From Nitrincola iocasae (GTDB lineage: Bacteria; Pseudomonadota; Gammaproteobacteria; Pseudomonadales; Balneatricaceae), in assembly GCF_008727795.1 (NCBI RefSeq), contig NZ_CP044222.1, positions 868,001-932,000 on the forward strand: 64,000 nt of DNA. Reading direction: 5' to 3'. Below the pieces are notes generated by a model. The model saw only the letters and a program-made list of their open reading frames with translations, made no database searches and was not told the DNA's origin. Of the stretch, positions 32,125-42,964 are shown in pieces; positions within the stretch are counted from its first letter, which is position 1, and each line of letters opens with the position of its first letter. A program made the translations under genes and the position numbers.

Positions 32125-33620
32125 AAAATGTACGCTCAGACCTCCCGAGTTTGAAAAGCCTGTTACCGGATTGCCCGGGTGTGCCTGATTATTTGTTGAT
32201 TCGCAATGTGGTTCTGGATAATCGGGATGTACGTGCCGGCGATCTCTATATTGCGCGTTCCGGCACTCAGCATAAGGGTGTGGACTTTGTGATTCCGGCC
32301 ATCAGTGCCGGTGCCTCTGCCGTTATTATGCATGCCTCTGAATATCACTCCGGCCTTGATGCCTATGCTGACTGGGTTTTTCCGGTAGCTAACCTCAATC
32401 AAGTGGCAGGTGAAGTGATCAGTCGTTATTACCAGTGTCCGTCAGAAGCAATCAAGGTCATAGGGGTCACCGGCACTAATGGTAAAACGTCTTGCAGCCA
32501 CTTTATTGCACAGGCACTGAATCAACTGGGCGAAAAAGCCGCGATTGTCGGCACTATTGGTAATGGATTCCTCAGCTCTTTGGATCGCTCTACCCACACA
32601 ACCCCTGATGTGCTCAGTGTACATCAGTTGTTGGCTAGCTATCAGCAAGCGGGTGCGGATACTGTCGTCATGGAGGTGTCTAGTCATGCACTGGATCAGG
32701 CACGTACGGCCGGTGTGCAGTTTCGTCAGGTTGGTTTTACCAATCTTACCCGTGATCATCTTGATTACCATCAGAGTATGGCTGCTTATGCCGATTCTAA
32801 ACGGCGTTTATTTGAACAAGCAGGTAGTGAGCAGATTCTGAATCTGGATGATGCCTTTGGTTGTGAGCTGGCTGAACAAAGTAAAGCTAAAGGGCATAAA
32901 GTGATTACGTATTCATTGCTGGATCAGTCAGCTGATTTGTGGGTGAAAACCTCCGAGTTGCATGATGAAGGCATGAGTTTTGCTGTTGCGTCTCCTTGGG
33001 GAGAAATCAGTGCCAGTTCCTCGTTGATCGGACGCTTTAACCTGAGCAACCTATTGTTGACAGCGGCTTCATTGGGACTGTCCGGTTATGACGCGTGTCG
33101 TATCAGTTGGGCGCTAACGCAGGTTTCAGCTGTATGCGGACGCATGGAAAAAGTGTCTTCAGCGGGCGAGCCTTTAGTGCTGGTTGACTATGCCCATACA
33201 CCGGATGCGTTGCTGCAAACTCTGTCTGCACTGAATGAGCATCGTAAAACCGCTAGTCGAATCATTTGTGTATTTGGTTGTGGCGGCGATCGTGATCAGG
33301 GCAAACGTCCTCTGATGGCTCAGGTGGCTAGCAGTTTGGCGGATCAATTGATTATCACCAGTGATAATCCCCGCTTCGAAGAACCCCATAAAATTATTGA
33401 GCAAGTCTTGTCAGGTGTCAGTGCCTTGCATCACCCGCAGGTTGAAGCCGACCGTGCAGCAGCGATAGCCATCGCCATAGAGCAGGCCAGCGCAGAGGAT
33501 ATCGTGTTGATTGCCGGTAAAGGACATGAGGATTACCAGGAAGTACAGGGTGAACGCCGACCTTTCAGTGATCAGGCTGTGGCCAGAGATGTGCTGAAAA
33601 GCAGGAGGGCTGCATGCTAG
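32121..33620 (+). CDS. murE: UDP-MurNAc-L-Ala-D-Glu:mDAP ligase MurE
   Basis: A 499-residue Mur ligase that adds the third stem-peptide residue in the cytoplasm. The ATP P-loop is GTNGKTS at 118-124. The specificity motif DNPR at 415-418 is that of meso-diaminopimelate-adding enzymes, so the peptidoglycan is mDAP type. Carbamylated-Lys and Mg2+ site residues lie in YADSKRRLF. Length equals E. coli MurE (495). It overlaps ftsI by 4 bp (ATGA) and murF by 7 bp. Confidence 0.97.
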   Translation: MKNVRSDLPSLKSLLPDCPGVPDYLLIRNVVLDNRDVRAGDLYIARSGTQHKGVDFVIPAISAGASAVIMHASEYHSGLDAYADWVFPVANLNQVAGEVISRYYQCPSEAIKVIGVTGTNGKTSCSHFIAQALNQLGEKAAIVGTIGNGFLSSLDRSTHTTPDVLSVHQLLASYQQAGADTVVMEVSSHALDQARTAGVQFRQVGFTNLTRDHLDYHQSMAAYADSKRRLFEQAGSEQILNLDDAFGCELAEQSKAKGHKVITYSLLDQSADLWVKTSELHDEGMSFAVASPWGEISASSSLIGRFNLSNLLLTAASLGLSGYDACRISWALTQVSAVCGRMEKVSSAGEPLVLVDYAHTPDALLQTLSALNEHRKTASRIICVFGCGGDRDQGKRPLMAQVASSLADQLIITSDNPRFEEPHKIIEQVLSGVSALHHPQVEADRAAAIAIAIEQASAEDIVLIAGKGHEDYQEVQGERRPFSDQAVARDVLKSRRAAC

Positions 33621-34996
33621 GTGAGTGGACGCTGAATATTGCGGCGACAGCAACTGAAGCCAGGCTTGAGGGTGTTACTGATCCACAAAGTCAGATAATT
33701 CGCATTTGTACGGATACCCGTCAGATTCAACCGGGTGATCTGTTTGTCTGTCTGAAAGGTGAGCGTTTTGATGCCCATGATTTTATAACACAAGCCCGGC
33801 AACAAGGGGCCCTGGCTGCCGTTACCGATCATCACCTAGATGACGCATTGCCGCAGTTAGTGGTTGAGGATACCTTGATAGCGCTAGGGCGGTTGGCCGC
33901 ACTCAACCGCAATCGTTTCAGTGGAAAATTGATCGCAGTGACCGGCAGCAGTGGCAAGACCACGGTGAAAGAGCTGTTGGCCAGCATGTTCAGTCAACTT
34001 GGCCCCACATTGTTTACACAGGGTAATCTGAATAATCACATCGGCGTTCCGTTAACCCTGCTGCGCTTGAATGCAGAACACCAATATGCCGTGGTTGAGC
34101 TGGGAGCCAGTGCCGAAGGTGAAATTGACTATACCGTCCATTTGGCACAACCACAGGTGGCGCTGCTCAACAACGCCTGCGCAGCACATATCGAAGGATT
34201 TGGTGGTTTGGATGGCGTAGTTCGTGCTAAGTCAGAAATATTCAATGCGCTGACAGATGAGGATACCGGCATCATTAATCTGGATGATGATCACGCCAGT
34301 TTCTGGCAGGAAAAGCTGGATAATCGACTGCGCTCCTACCTGACGTTTTCTGTTGTTAATGATGCAGCCGACATCTGGGTTAGTGATCTGGCTGAAAATG
34401 AGTTGGGCGCCTGGCATTTTCGACTGCATTATCAGCAGGACTCAATCAAAGTTCAGCTCAAACTACTTGGTAAACACAATGTGGCCAATGCGGCAGCGGC
34501 AGCGGCGGCATGGATTGCTACGGGTTTGCCATTGCAGGCCGCTAAGTCAGGATTGGAAGCTTGTGATGCCATGAACGGCCGTATGAAGCCGATAGCACTG
34601 CAATCTGCACTGATTATTGATGATAGTTACAACGCCAACCCCCAGGCCATGCAGGCCGCGATTGATTATCTGGCCACCCGTCAGGGAAAACGTGTGCTGG
34701 TACTGGGTGATATGGCTGAGCTGGGGATAGATGAAATCGAGCTGCATAGCCAAATTGGTCAGTATGCCGCTGATGCTTCACTGGATGGTCTGTACGCAAC
34801 AGGCCCACTGATGCGTCATGCCGTTGAGGCAGCGAAGCTGGCTGGTTTGAATGCCATGCATTTTGAAAATCAGGGTGCCTTGATTGAAGCACTGAAACAG
34901 ATGCTGAGCGAGCCGGTTACGTTACTCGTCAAAGGCTCACGCAGCGCGGCAATGGATAGAGTAGTGACTACTCTACAAAATGGAGAGACTCCTTAA
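33614..34996 (+). CDS. murF: UDP-MurNAc-tripeptide D-Ala-D-Ala ligase MurF
   Basis: A 460-residue Mur ligase that attaches D-Ala-D-Ala to complete the UDP-MurNAc pentapeptide. The P-loop is GSSGKTT at 111-117. [26 protein letters not shown] and [18 protein letters not shown] are family-specific. Length equals E. coli MurF (452). A near-consensus AGGAGGG precedes the ATG inside the end of murE. The stop overlaps the mraY start by one base (TAATG). Confidence 0.97.
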   Translation: MLGEWTLNIAATATEARLEGVTDPQSQIIRICTDTRQIQPGDLFVCLKGERFDAHDFITQARQQGALAAVTDHHLDDALPQLVVEDTLIALGRLAALNRNRFSGKLIAVTGSSGKTTVKELLASMFSQLGPTLFTQGNLNNHIGVPLTLLRLNAEHQYAVVELGASAEGEIDYTVHLAQPQVALLNNACAAHIEGFGGLDGVVRAKSEIFNALTDEDTGIINLDDDHASFWQEKLDNRLRSYLTFSVVNDAADIWVSDLAENELGAWHFRLHYQQDSIKVQLKLLGKHNVANAAAAAAAWIATGLPLQAAKSGLEACDAMNGRMKPIALQSALIIDDSYNANPQAMQAAIDYLATRQGKRVLVLGDMAELGIDEIELHSQIGQYAADASLDGLYATGPLMRHAVEAAKLAGLNAMHFENQGALIEALKQMLSEPVTLLVKGSRSAAMDRVVTTLQNGETP

Positions 34997-36078
34997 TGTT
35001 GTTGTTGCTAACAGAGTACCTGACACAGTTCTACTCTGGTTTCTCAGTATTTGGCTATATCACCCTGCGAGGCATTCTTGGGGTGTTAACGGCACTGGCT
35101 ATTTCGTTGTTGTTGGGACCTTACCTGATCAATCAGTTGCGCAGCCGGCAGATAGGCCAGGCGGTCAGGACTGATGGACCACAGTCACATCTGAGTAAGT
35201 CAGGTACACCCACCATGGGTGGCGCATTAATCCTGTTGGCAATTGCGGTCAGCACTTTGCTTTGGGCTGATCTTTCTAACCGTTATGTGTGGATTACGCT
35301 TTATGTGCTGTTTGTCTTCGGCGCCGTGGGCTGGGTAGATGATTGGCGCAAAGTGATTGAAAAAGATCCGCGCGGATTGCCTGCACGCTGGAAGTATTTA
35401 TGGCAGTCCGTGGGTGGAATTGGAGCGGCAGCCTTGCTGTACATCACCACACAGAGTCCGGTTGAAACGCAGCTTATTGTGCCGTTTTTCAAGGACATCG
35501 TCATAGAGATGGGGATTTTCTTCATCGTGTTTACCTACTTCGTCATCGTGGGTAGCTCCAACGCCGTGAACCTGACAGATGGCTTGGATGGTCTGGCGAT
35601 TATGCCAACGGTGATGGTGGCTGGGGCGCTGGCAGTGTTTGCTTATCTCGGTGGCCATGTGCAGTTTGCCAACTATCTGCACATTCCCTATGTGGCGGGT
35701 GCCGGTGAGCTGATTATTATTTGTGGCGCGATCGTCGGGGCAGGTCTTGGGTTTTTATGGTTTAACACCTACCCCGCTCAGGTATTTATGGGGGATGTCG
35801 GAGCACTGTCTTTGGGGGCTGTGCTCGGTGTTGTAGCGGTCATTGTGCGCCAGGAACTGGTGCTTGTGATTATGGGCGGTGTGTTTGTGATGGAAACTGT
35901 ATCGGTCATTTTGCAAGTGGCATCCTACAAGCTGACCGGACGACGTATCTTCCGAATGGCGCCTATTCATCACCACTTTGAATTGAAAGGCTGGCCGGAA
36001 CCCCGTGTGATTGTGCGTTTTTGGATTATTAGTGTGGTGCTGGTGCTGATTGGCCTGGCGACCCTGAAACTGCGTTAA
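34996..36078 (+). CDS. mraY: Phospho-MurNAc-pentapeptide transferase MraY
   Basis: A 360-residue, ten-TM inner-membrane enzyme that transfers phospho-MurNAc-pentapeptide to undecaprenyl phosphate, making lipid [12 protein letters not shown], the Asp pair in [26 protein letters not shown] and the C-terminal [19 protein letters not shown] are all intact. Length is identical to E. coli MraY (360). It is coupled to murF by a TAATG overlap. It is the target of tunicamycin-type and muraymycin antibiotics and of phage lysis protein E. Confidence 0.98.
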   Translation: MLLLLTEYLTQFYSGFSVFGYITLRGILGVLTALAISLLLGPYLINQLRSRQIGQAVRTDGPQSHLSKSGTPTMGGALILLAIAVSTLLWADLSNRYVWITLYVLFVFGAVGWVDDWRKVIEKDPRGLPARWKYLWQSVGGIGAAALLYITTQSPVETQLIVPFFKDIVIEMGIFFIVFTYFVIVGSSNAVNLTDGLDGLAIMPTVMVAGALAVFAYLGGHVQFANYLHIPYVAGAGELIIICGAIVGAGLGFLWFNTYPAQVFMGDVGALSLGAVLGVVAVIVRQELVLVIMGGVFVMETVSVILQVASYKLTGRRIFRMAPIHHHFELKGWPEPRVIVRFWIISVVLVLIGLATLKLR

Positions 36079-36090
36079 CTGGAGAATGAA

Positions 36091-37443
36091 GTGTCAATGA
36101 TAGCAACGGATACACTGCGCATTATTATCGGTCTGGGACAGACCGGGTATGCCTGTGCCCGTTATATGGCGGCCAAAGGCTGGCCGTTTGCTGTCGTTGA
36201 TACGCGTGAAAAACCGCCATTGGCGGCAGATTTTTATAATGAGTTCCCCCAAATAAAGTTGTATACGGGTGAGCTGGATCCTGAGTTTCTAGCCAGCGCT
36301 GACGAATTGATCCTTAGCCCGGGTGTGGCCAAATCATCAGCTGCAATAGAGTACGCTATACAGCAGGGCTGCCGGGTGATTGGTGATATCGATCTCTTTT
36401 GTAGAGAGGTATCAGCACCTATCGTGGCGATCACCGGGTCTAATGCCAAGAGTACTGTTACTACGCTGGTCGGTAAGATGGCTGAAGCGGCCGGTATCAA
36501 TGTGGCCGTGGGCGGTAATATCGGCACGCCGGTACTGGATCTGCTTCAGCAGCCTGCCGCTGAACTCTATGTGTTGGAGTTGTCCAGTTTTCAACTGGAA
36601 ACCACGCATGAACTCAAAGCCATTGCTGCCACAGTGTTGAATATCAGTCCAGATCATCTTGACCGTTATACGGATATGCAAGGCTACTATCTGGCCAAGC
36701 ACCGTATTTATCGAGGCTGTCGCCATTGTATCGTGAATCGCGATGATCCCTTGACTGTTCCGCTAATGGTTCAAGGGATGAAGCAGACCAGCTTCGGCCT
36801 GTCAGCCCCTGATCTGGGACAGTACGGTATTGCACTAGAAGCCGATCAACCCTGGCTATTCCAGGGATTACAGCCGTTGATGCCAGTGGCTGATCTGAAA
36901 GTGCAGGGTGAGCATAACGTAGTTAATGTCCTGGCTGCGCTAAGTTTGGGTGCAGCAGCAGGTCTGCCACTGGAGGCTATGTTGCAGGCCGCTAAAAAGT
37001 TCCAAGGGCTCAGACATCGCTGCCAATGGGTGGCCGAGAAGCAGGGTGTTGGTTATATCAATGACTCCAAGGGTACCAACGTGGGTGCTACGCTGGCGGC
37101 TGTGCAGGGGCTGGGGTCAGTGTTGGGCGATGAACATAAATTACTTATTATTCTGGGTGGTGTGGGTAAAGAGCAGAACTTTGCTGAGCTCAAAGCACCG
37201 TTGGCGCGCTTTGCTCGTCAGGTACTGCTGATAGGTCGTGATGCAGGTCTCATTGCCGGTGATTTGCAGGGCTTACCGCTTCAGTACGCAGAATCTCTGG
37301 AGAACGCCGTTACGCTGGCGGCCGAACTCGCGCAGCCGGGTGATCAGGTGCTGTTATCTCCGGCTTGTGCCAGTTTTGATATGTTTAGAGGTTATGAAGC
37401 ACGTGGTGATCGTTTTATTGAGCTAGTGGAGGGTCTGGTATGA
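36091..37443 (+). CDS. murD: UDP-MurNAc-L-Ala:D-Glu ligase MurD
   Basis: A 450-residue Mur ligase that adds D-glutamate. The N-terminal UDP-binding domain begins with IIIGLGQTGYACARYM. The ATP P-loop reads GSNAKST at 116-122, with Ala where E. coli has Gly, a form also seen in Pseudomonas. YINDSKGTNVGAT and LLSPACASFDMFRGYEARGDRF are typical of the C-terminal domains. The start is taken as GTG 36091, six bases after GGAG. ATG 36097, two codons on, is possible. The stop overlaps ftsW by 4 bp (ATGA). Confidence 0.97.
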   Translation: MSMIATDTLRIIIGLGQTGYACARYMAAKGWPFAVVDTREKPPLAADFYNEFPQIKLYTGELDPEFLASADELILSPGVAKSSAAIEYAIQQGCRVIGDIDLFCREVSAPIVAITGSNAKSTVTTLVGKMAEAAGINVAVGGNIGTPVLDLLQQPAAELYVLELSSFQLETTHELKAIAATVLNISPDHLDRYTDMQGYYLAKHRIYRGCRHCIVNRDDPLTVPLMVQGMKQTSFGLSAPDLGQYGIALEADQPWLFQGLQPLMPVADLKVQGEHNVVNVLAALSLGAAAGLPLEAMLQAAKKFQGLRHRCQWVAEKQGVGYINDSKGTNVGATLAAVQGLGSVLGDEHKLLIILGGVGKEQNFAELKAPLARFARQVLLIGRDAGLIAGDLQGLPLQYAESLENAVTLAAELAQPGDQVLLSPACASFDMFRGYEARGDRFIELVEGLV

Positions 37444-38663
37444 ATGGACTGTCACTGAAACTCAGTTGGCCTGCCGTGCTGGATATGCCACCGGGCAAAT
37501 TGTCATTTGATCCGTTTTTAATTCTCAGCGCAGTCACATTGATGCTGACAGGCTTCGTCATGATTGCTTCCGCCTCCATGGATGTGGCTGCACGGGATTT
37601 TGGTTCAGCTTATTTCTTTATTATGCGCCATGGCGTTTTTGTAGTTATGGCGTTCATCACTCTGGCAATTGTCTCGGCTATACCGCTAGCGTTTTGGCAA
37701 AAGTACAGCGTGCCCTTGCTGGCGATTGGGGGCATTTCATTGTTGCTGGTGTTGATTCCGGGTATTGGCCGTGAAGTCAATGGTGCGCGCCGCTGGATCA
37801 GTCTGGGCTTCTTTAATCTACAGGTTTCCGAACTGGCCAAAATTTTTATGGTGATCTACATCAGTGGCTATCTGGTCAGGCGGTTGTCTGAAGTGCGCAC
37901 AACCTGGTCGGGGGTTATTAAGCCGATATTGCCCTTGTCCATCTATGTCGGGTTGCTCATCAGTCAGCCTGATTTTGGTGCCACGGTAGTGCTCATGTGT
38001 ACAGTCATGGGAATGGTGTTTCTCAGTGGCATGCGTCTTATTCAATTTGTCAGTTTGCTGCTGGTGGGAATATTAATGGCTGGCCTGTTGGCGGTGACAC
38101 AGCCCTATCGTGTGCAGCGTCTGAAAACCTTCCTGGATCCCTGGGCGGATCCATTTGGTGCCGGATATCAGCTATCTCAGGCACAGATCGCATTTGGCCG
38201 TGGTGAATGGTTTGGCACGGGTCTTGGAAATAGCATACAAAAGCTGTTTTATCTTCCAGAAGCTCACACAGATTTTATCTATTCAATTCTGGCCGAAGAG
38301 CTGGGATTGATGGGAGCCTTGGTAGTCATTGCCCTCTACTGTTTTTTGGTGTTGCGGATTTTTATTACCGGACGCCGAGCCGAAAAACAGCAGCAATTCT
38401 TTATGGGCTATGTCTGTTATGGCTGTGCATTCATCTTTGCCGGACAAGCGCTGATCAATATCGGTGTGAATGTTGGCGCATTACCAACCAAAGGGCTGAC
38501 GCTACCCTTATTGAGTTATGGCGGCAGTAGTTTGCTGGCTTCATCCATCATGATCGCAATCGTGTTACGTATTGATTATGAATTGAAGCGCGCGGCGGTG
38601 ACTGGGGTATCGTCACCCGGCAAGCCGAGCCCACATAAAGCAGTCAGGAGGGCCGTCGCATGA
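37440..38663 (+). CDS. ftsW: Septal peptidoglycan glycosyltransferase FtsW (SEDS)
   Basis: A 407-residue SEDS-family membrane protein with about ten TM helices that polymerises septal glycan strands with FtsI. GREVNGARRWISLGFFNLQVSELAK, SQPDFGATVVL, LPEAHTDFIYSILAEELG and LPTKGLTLPLLSYGGSSL are SEDS hallmarks. A longer N-terminal cytoplasmic tail separates FtsW from RodA. Length is like E. coli FtsW (414). The start overlaps murD, and the stop overlaps the murG start by 4 bp (ATGA). Confidence 0.97.
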   Translation: MNGLSLKLSWPAVLDMPPGKLSFDPFLILSAVTLMLTGFVMIASASMDVAARDFGSAYFFIMRHGVFVVMAFITLAIVSAIPLAFWQKYSVPLLAIGGISLLLVLIPGIGREVNGARRWISLGFFNLQVSELAKIFMVIYISGYLVRRLSEVRTTWSGVIKPILPLSIYVGLLISQPDFGATVVLMCTVMGMVFLSGMRLIQFVSLLLVGILMAGLLAVTQPYRVQRLKTFLDPWADPFGAGYQLSQAQIAFGRGEWFGTGLGNSIQKLFYLPEAHTDFIYSILAEELGLMGALVVIALYCFLVLRIFITGRRAEKQQQFFMGYVCYGCAFIFAGQALINIGVNVGALPTKGLTLPLLSYGGSSLLASSIMIAIVLRIDYELKRAAVTGVSSPGKPSPHKAVRRAVA

Positions 38664-39745
38664 GTACTGAAAAGACAAAAACTCTGCTGGTGATGGCTGG
38701 GGGTACCGGTGGTCATGTCTTTCCAGCGCTGGCAACAGCAGACCTGTTGCGTGCTCAAGGTGTGCATATCGAATGGTTGGGAACAGAAAACGGTATTGAA
38801 GCTCGCGTGGTACCTGCAGCAGGTATCAAACTGAACTGTATTCCTGTGTCTGGTTTGCGGGGTAAAGGGGTGCTGCGGATACTGACAGCACCCTTCAAGC
38901 TGCTTAAAGCCGTGTTGGCAGCCAGAGTTGTGATCAAGCGTGTGAAGCCAGATGCCGTTTTGGGTATGGGGGGGTTTGCGTCTGGCCCGGGAGGGTTGGC
39001 TGCAAAGCTGATGGGTATACCGGTCGTCATTCACGAACAAAATGCTATTCCGGGGATGACCAATAAGGTGCTTGCACGCTTTGCAACACGTGTATTACAG
39101 GCTTTCCCGGGTGCCTTCGAACAGTGCCAGGCTAAAGATACCATTGGCAACCCGGTAAGAGGCCCGATCCTTGAATTGCCCGTGCCGATTGAACGGATGC
39201 GAGACCGCACAGGGCCAATACGTCTGCTGGTGGTGGGTGGCAGCCTGGGTGCCAAAGCTATTAATGAACGTCTACCCGAAGTGCTGGCCAGGATGCCTGC
39301 AGAAGCGCGTCCGGACGTATGGCATCAGACAGGGCAAACCCATTACAAAGAAACGCTTGAACACTATGAGTCACTCGGAGTAGAGGCGCGGGTGGTGCCT
39401 TTTATTGAACAAATGAATGAAGCCTTTGGCTGGGCTGATCTGGTGTTATGCCGATCTGGAGCTCTGACCGTGAGTGAGCTGGCTATTGCTGGAGTGGCTG
39501 CGATTCTGGTGCCTTTTCCTTTTGCGGTAGACGATCACCAGACAGCAAATGCACAGTTTTTAGCTAGATGTGGAGCGGCTGAACTGGTGCAGCAATCAGA
39601 CCTGAGCAGTGATGCTTTGCATCAGTTGCTGAATAATCTCAATCAGCGTGAGCGTTTGTTAAAAATGGCGCAACTGGCACGTAATCAGGGCAAGCCGGAA
39701 GCTGGAAAGCAGTTAGCCGAAGCGTGTCTGGAGGTAATGGCATGA
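38660..39745 (+). CDS. murG: Lipid II synthase MurG (GlcNAc transferase)
   Basis: A 361-residue GT28 glycosyltransferase that adds GlcNAc to lipid I on the inner face of the membrane, giving lipid II. The Gly-rich GGTGGH loop is at 14-19. [25 protein letters not shown], and [34 protein letters not shown] (the UDP-GlcNAc site) are intact. Length equals E. coli (355). The stop overlaps the murC start by 4 bp (ATGA). Confidence 0.98.
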   Translation: MSTEKTKTLLVMAGGTGGHVFPALATADLLRAQGVHIEWLGTENGIEARVVPAAGIKLNCIPVSGLRGKGVLRILTAPFKLLKAVLAARVVIKRVKPDAVLGMGGFASGPGGLAAKLMGIPVVIHEQNAIPGMTNKVLARFATRVLQAFPGAFEQCQAKDTIGNPVRGPILELPVPIERMRDRTGPIRLLVVGGSLGAKAINERLPEVLARMPAEARPDVWHQTGQTHYKETLEHYESLGVEARVVPFIEQMNEAFGWADLVLCRSGALTVSELAIAGVAAILVPFPFAVDDHQTANAQFLARCGAAELVQQSDLSSDALHQLLNNLNQRERLLKMAQLARNQGKPEAGKQLAEACLEVMA

Positions 39746-41190
39746 GTAAACATGATGCGATGGGCGTGTATGAAGTGCCTGAAATGCGTCGTATCCGTCA
39801 AATCCACTTTGTTGGCATCGGCGGTGTGGGCATGTGTGGAATCGCCGAAGTATTGCTGAATCAGGGATATGTAATCAGTGGTTCGGATATCCGCGACTCG
39901 GTTGTGACCGATCGCCTGGCATCTCTCGGTGCTCGAATCTGTATAGGTCATCAGCAAAGTAATGTAGAAATGGCGGATGTGGTGGTGATTTCTACCGCTG
40001 TAGCTGAGGATAACCCGGAACTGATAGCCGCACGCCAGTCGCGTATTCCTGTCGTTCGCCGCGCTGAAATGCTGGCAGAGCTGATGCGCTATCGCCATGG
40101 CATCGCGGTAGCTGGCACGCACGGTAAGACTACCACAACCAGTCTGTTGGCATCGGTGATGGCTGAAGCTGGTCTGGATCCGACCTTTGTCATAGGTGGG
40201 CGGCTAAATAGTGCTGGCACCAATGCACAGTTAGGTGGCAGTCGTTACCTGGTGGCAGAAGCTGATGAGAGTGATGCGTCCTTTCTACACTTGCAGCCTA
40301 TGGTGGCAATCGTCACCAATATCGATGCTGACCATATGGATACCTATGGTGGCGACTTTAATGTGCTCAAGCAGACGTTTGTTAACTTTTTGCACAATTT
40401 ACCCTTTTACGGGTTGGCAGTGATGTGTATTGATGATCCGGTGGTTGTCGAAATTCTGCCACAGGTAAGTCGTCCAATACTGACCTACGGTTTTAATGAA
40501 GGGGCTGATTTCAGAGCCGTTGATCTGCATATGGCAGGTTTGCAAACCCGTTTCCGAGTCGAGCGCCCTAGCGGTCATGAACCACTGAATGTCACTCTGA
40601 ATATGCCGGGTCGCCATAATGTACTCAATGCCTTGGCCTGTATTGCTGTGGCCACCGATGAAGGCTTGGCAGATGCCTCCATCTGTCGGGCATTGGAAAA
40701 ATTTGAAGGTGTCGGTCGTCGTTTCCAGACTTTAGGCGAAGTACCTGTCACCGGTGGCAATGTAACTCTGGTGGATGATTATGGTCACCACCCCCGCGAA
40801 GTTGAAGCGGTCATTCAAGCCATTCGCGACGGTTGGCCTGACCGGAGACTGGTGATGGTGTATCAACCACACCGTTACACCCGTACGCGTGATCTCTATG
40901 AAGATTTTGCCCGGGTGTTGTCAGAAACAGATCTGCTACTGATGCTAGAGGTCTATGCCGCTGGTGAACAGCCAATTCCTGGTGCAGATACCCGCAGCCT
41001 CTGCCGCTCCATCCGTCAACGTGGTGAAGAGCCGGTGTTTGTGGAGTCAACAGAAGATCTTCCTGAGCTGCTGAGCACATTGTTGCGTCCCGGTGATCTG
41101 TTGTTGACCCAGGGGGCCGGGGATATCACTACCCTGGCGCATACGCTAAGCAAACTGAATCTAAGCCGTGACGGTGAGGTGCCGGAATGA
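39742..41190 (+). CDS. murC: UDP-MurNAc:L-Ala ligase MurC
   Basis: A 482-residue Mur ligase that starts the stem peptide. The nucleotide-binding GIGGVGM is at 25-31, the ATP P-loop GTHGKT at 125-130, and [12 protein letters not shown] and [14 protein letters not shown] are family-specific. The ATG at 39742 overlaps the murG stop and follows GGAGGTAATGGC. An upstream in-frame GTG at 39724 would start inside murG without a suitable ribosome-binding site. The stop overlaps ddl by 4 bp. Length is near E. coli MurC (491). Confidence 0.97.
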   Translation: MSKHDAMGVYEVPEMRRIRQIHFVGIGGVGMCGIAEVLLNQGYVISGSDIRDSVVTDRLASLGARICIGHQQSNVEMADVVVISTAVAEDNPELIAARQSRIPVVRRAEMLAELMRYRHGIAVAGTHGKTTTTSLLASVMAEAGLDPTFVIGGRLNSAGTNAQLGGSRYLVAEADESDASFLHLQPMVAIVTNIDADHMDTYGGDFNVLKQTFVNFLHNLPFYGLAVMCIDDPVVVEILPQVSRPILTYGFNEGADFRAVDLHMAGLQTRFRVERPSGHEPLNVTLNMPGRHNVLNALACIAVATDEGLADASICRALEKFEGVGRRFQTLGEVPVTGGNVTLVDDYGHHPREVEAVIQAIRDGWPDRRLVMVYQPHRYTRTRDLYEDFARVLSETDLLLMLEVYAAGEQPIPGADTRSLCRSIRQRGEEPVFVESTEDLPELLSTLLRPGDLLLTQGAGDITTLAHTLSKLNLSRDGEVPE

Positions 41191-42146
41191 AAGCATTTGA
41201 AATAACCGCCGTTGAGAAACAGACTTTTGGGCGAGTTGCTGTGCTGATGGGCGGAGATTCCGCTGAACGCAGTATCTCACTGCGTAGTGGCGCCGAAGTA
41301 TTGAAAGGTTTATGTCAGGCTGGCGTCGATGCTTTTGCTATCGATCTGTGTGCCAACGGGGCTGATCCGGTTGCACAATTACTTGACGCCGAGTTTGATC
41401 GTGCCTTTTTGATTCTGCATGGCCGGGGCGGCGAAGATGGCACCTTGCAGGGCTTGCTGGAAATGCTGAAGAAGCCTTATACCGGTAGTGGTGTGGCCGC
41501 CTCAGCGCTAGGAATGGATAAGCTACGTTGCAAGCAGTTATGGCTGGGAGCCGGTTTTCCAACGCCACCCTTTGCTGAACTGAACGCAGACGCTGACTTG
41601 CAGGCGGTGGCCGACAAACTGGGCTTTCCGATGATGGTCAAGCCTGTGCATGAAGGCTCCAGTATTGGTATGAGCCGTGTTAAGGATTTGGCACAGCTGC
41701 AGGCAGCTTATGCTGAAGCAGCCCGCTATGACAATCTGGTGATTGCTGAACAGTGGGTGCAGGGAGCCGAATATACCCTGGCTGTCTTACGTGATACGGC
41801 CCTGCCTGTCATCAAGTTAGAGACCTCGCACGACTTTTACGATTTTAATGCCAAATACGAAGCATCCGATACCCGTTATTTGTTTGAACATGGACTTTCA
41901 GATGCGCAGCACCAGGCACTGCAGACATTGGCTGTAAAAGCTTTCAGTGCTGTTGGGTGTCGTGGCTGGGGTCGGGTTGATGTGATGATGAATGCCGATG
42001 GTGAATTTCTGTTGCTGGAAGTGAACACTCTGCCGGGCATGACAGACCATAGTCTGGTGCCTATGGCAGCGAAACAGGCGGGCATGAGTTTCTCCGAATT
42101 AGTGGTAGAAATTCTACGCACGGCAAAACTGGACCGGGAGAGCTAA
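41187..42146 (+). CDS. ddl: D-alanine:D-alanine ligase
   Basis: A 319-residue ATP-grasp enzyme that makes D-Ala-D-Ala for Mur[18 protein letters not shown] at the start, [43 protein letters not shown] and the Mg2+-binding [18 protein letters not shown] are canonical. Position in the dcw cluster identifies it as the DdlB type. It overlaps murC by 4 bp and lies 2 bp before ftsQ. Slightly longer than E. coli DdlB (306) at the N terminus. Confidence 0.97.
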   Translation: MKAFEITAVEKQTFGRVAVLMGGDSAERSISLRSGAEVLKGLCQAGVDAFAIDLCANGADPVAQLLDAEFDRAFLILHGRGGEDGTLQGLLEMLKKPYTGSGVAASALGMDKLRCKQLWLGAGFPTPPFAELNADADLQAVADKLGFPMMVKPVHEGSSIGMSRVKDLAQLQAAYAEAARYDNLVIAEQWVQGAEYTLAVLRDTALPVIKLETSHDFYDFNAKYEASDTRYLFEHGLSDAQHQALQTLAVKAFSAVGCRGWGRVDVMMNADGEFLLLEVNTLPGMTDHSLVPMAAKQAGMSFSELVVEILRTAKLDRES

Positions 42147-42148
42147 AG

Positions 42149-42964
42149 ATGAATCTGTCGTTGCCCTGGCTTAAGCAAGATCCAGAACCGGTTGTGCCGG
42201 TACGGGGTGCTGTGGCCGTGCAACGCCAGCCGGAGCAACCGATTGAGCCTCAGGCCGTCAAGCGGGTTGTGTTATTGGCAATGCTGTTGATGTTTGTTGT
42301 GCTGTTGGTTGGGTTGGCAGGCAAGGCATTGGCCTGGCTGGATAAACCGGTTAATGCAGTCAGCATCAGCGGGCAGTTACGGTATCTGGATGGCCAGGTA
42401 TTAGCCAGCTACCTGGCAACGGAGGTTAAGGCACCCATCTTATCGCTGGATCTTCGCAGTTTACGTGATGCGACCCTGGCTAACCCCTGGGTACACATGG
42501 CTGAGGTCAGGCGTCAGTGGCCAGCGGCTATACACGTGGCCATTGCAGAACAGGTACCTGTGGCGCGCTGGGGTGAGCGTGGACTGCTGAATCATCAGGG
42601 TGATATTTTCTGGCCGGACATGAGTGCCGGGTATGAGTTTTTACCCCGACTTAATGGGCCAGCTCACGAAACACGGGCGATTATCGAACAGTATCATGAT
42701 CTGAGTGTGTTGTTTGCCCATTCAGGTATACGTATTAAAGGACTGACGCTGGAAAGCCGTGGCGCCTGGAATCTGGAGTTGGATAACGGCATACAGGTTA
42801 TTGCTGGACGAGAGCAGTTGATGCCCAGACTCAGGCGCTTTATCAGCATCTATGAAGCTGAGCTCAGTCAGTCGGCGGATAAAATTGAACAGGTTGACAT
42901 AAGATACACCAACGGTGTGGCTGTCAGATGGCGCACCGAAGAGAGGCTAGGCGATGCAGGATAA
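42149..42964 (+). CDS. ftsQ: Cell division protein FtsQ
   Basis: A 271-residue bitopic protein that links early and late divisome parts. It has a cytoplasmic tail of about 45 residues, one TM helix (VVLLAMLLMFVVLLVGLAGKAL, about 40-62), a POTRA domain (NAVSISGQLRYLDGQVLASYLATEV, about 69-95) and a periplasmic beta domain. VRRQWPAAIHVAIAEQVPVARWGERGLLNHQGDIF is the conserved core. It starts 2 bp after ddl and overlaps ftsA by 11 bp. Length equals E. coli FtsQ (276). Confidence 0.95.
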   Translation: MNLSLPWLKQDPEPVVPVRGAVAVQRQPEQPIEPQAVKRVVLLAMLLMFVVLLVGLAGKALAWLDKPVNAVSISGQLRYLDGQVLASYLATEVKAPILSLDLRSLRDATLANPWVHMAEVRRQWPAAIHVAIAEQVPVARWGERGLLNHQGDIFWPDMSAGYEFLPRLNGPAHETRAIIEQYHDLSVLFAHSGIRIKGLTLESRGAWNLELDNGIQVIAGREQLMPRLRRFISIYEAELSQSADKIEQVDIRYTNGVAVRWRTEERLGDAG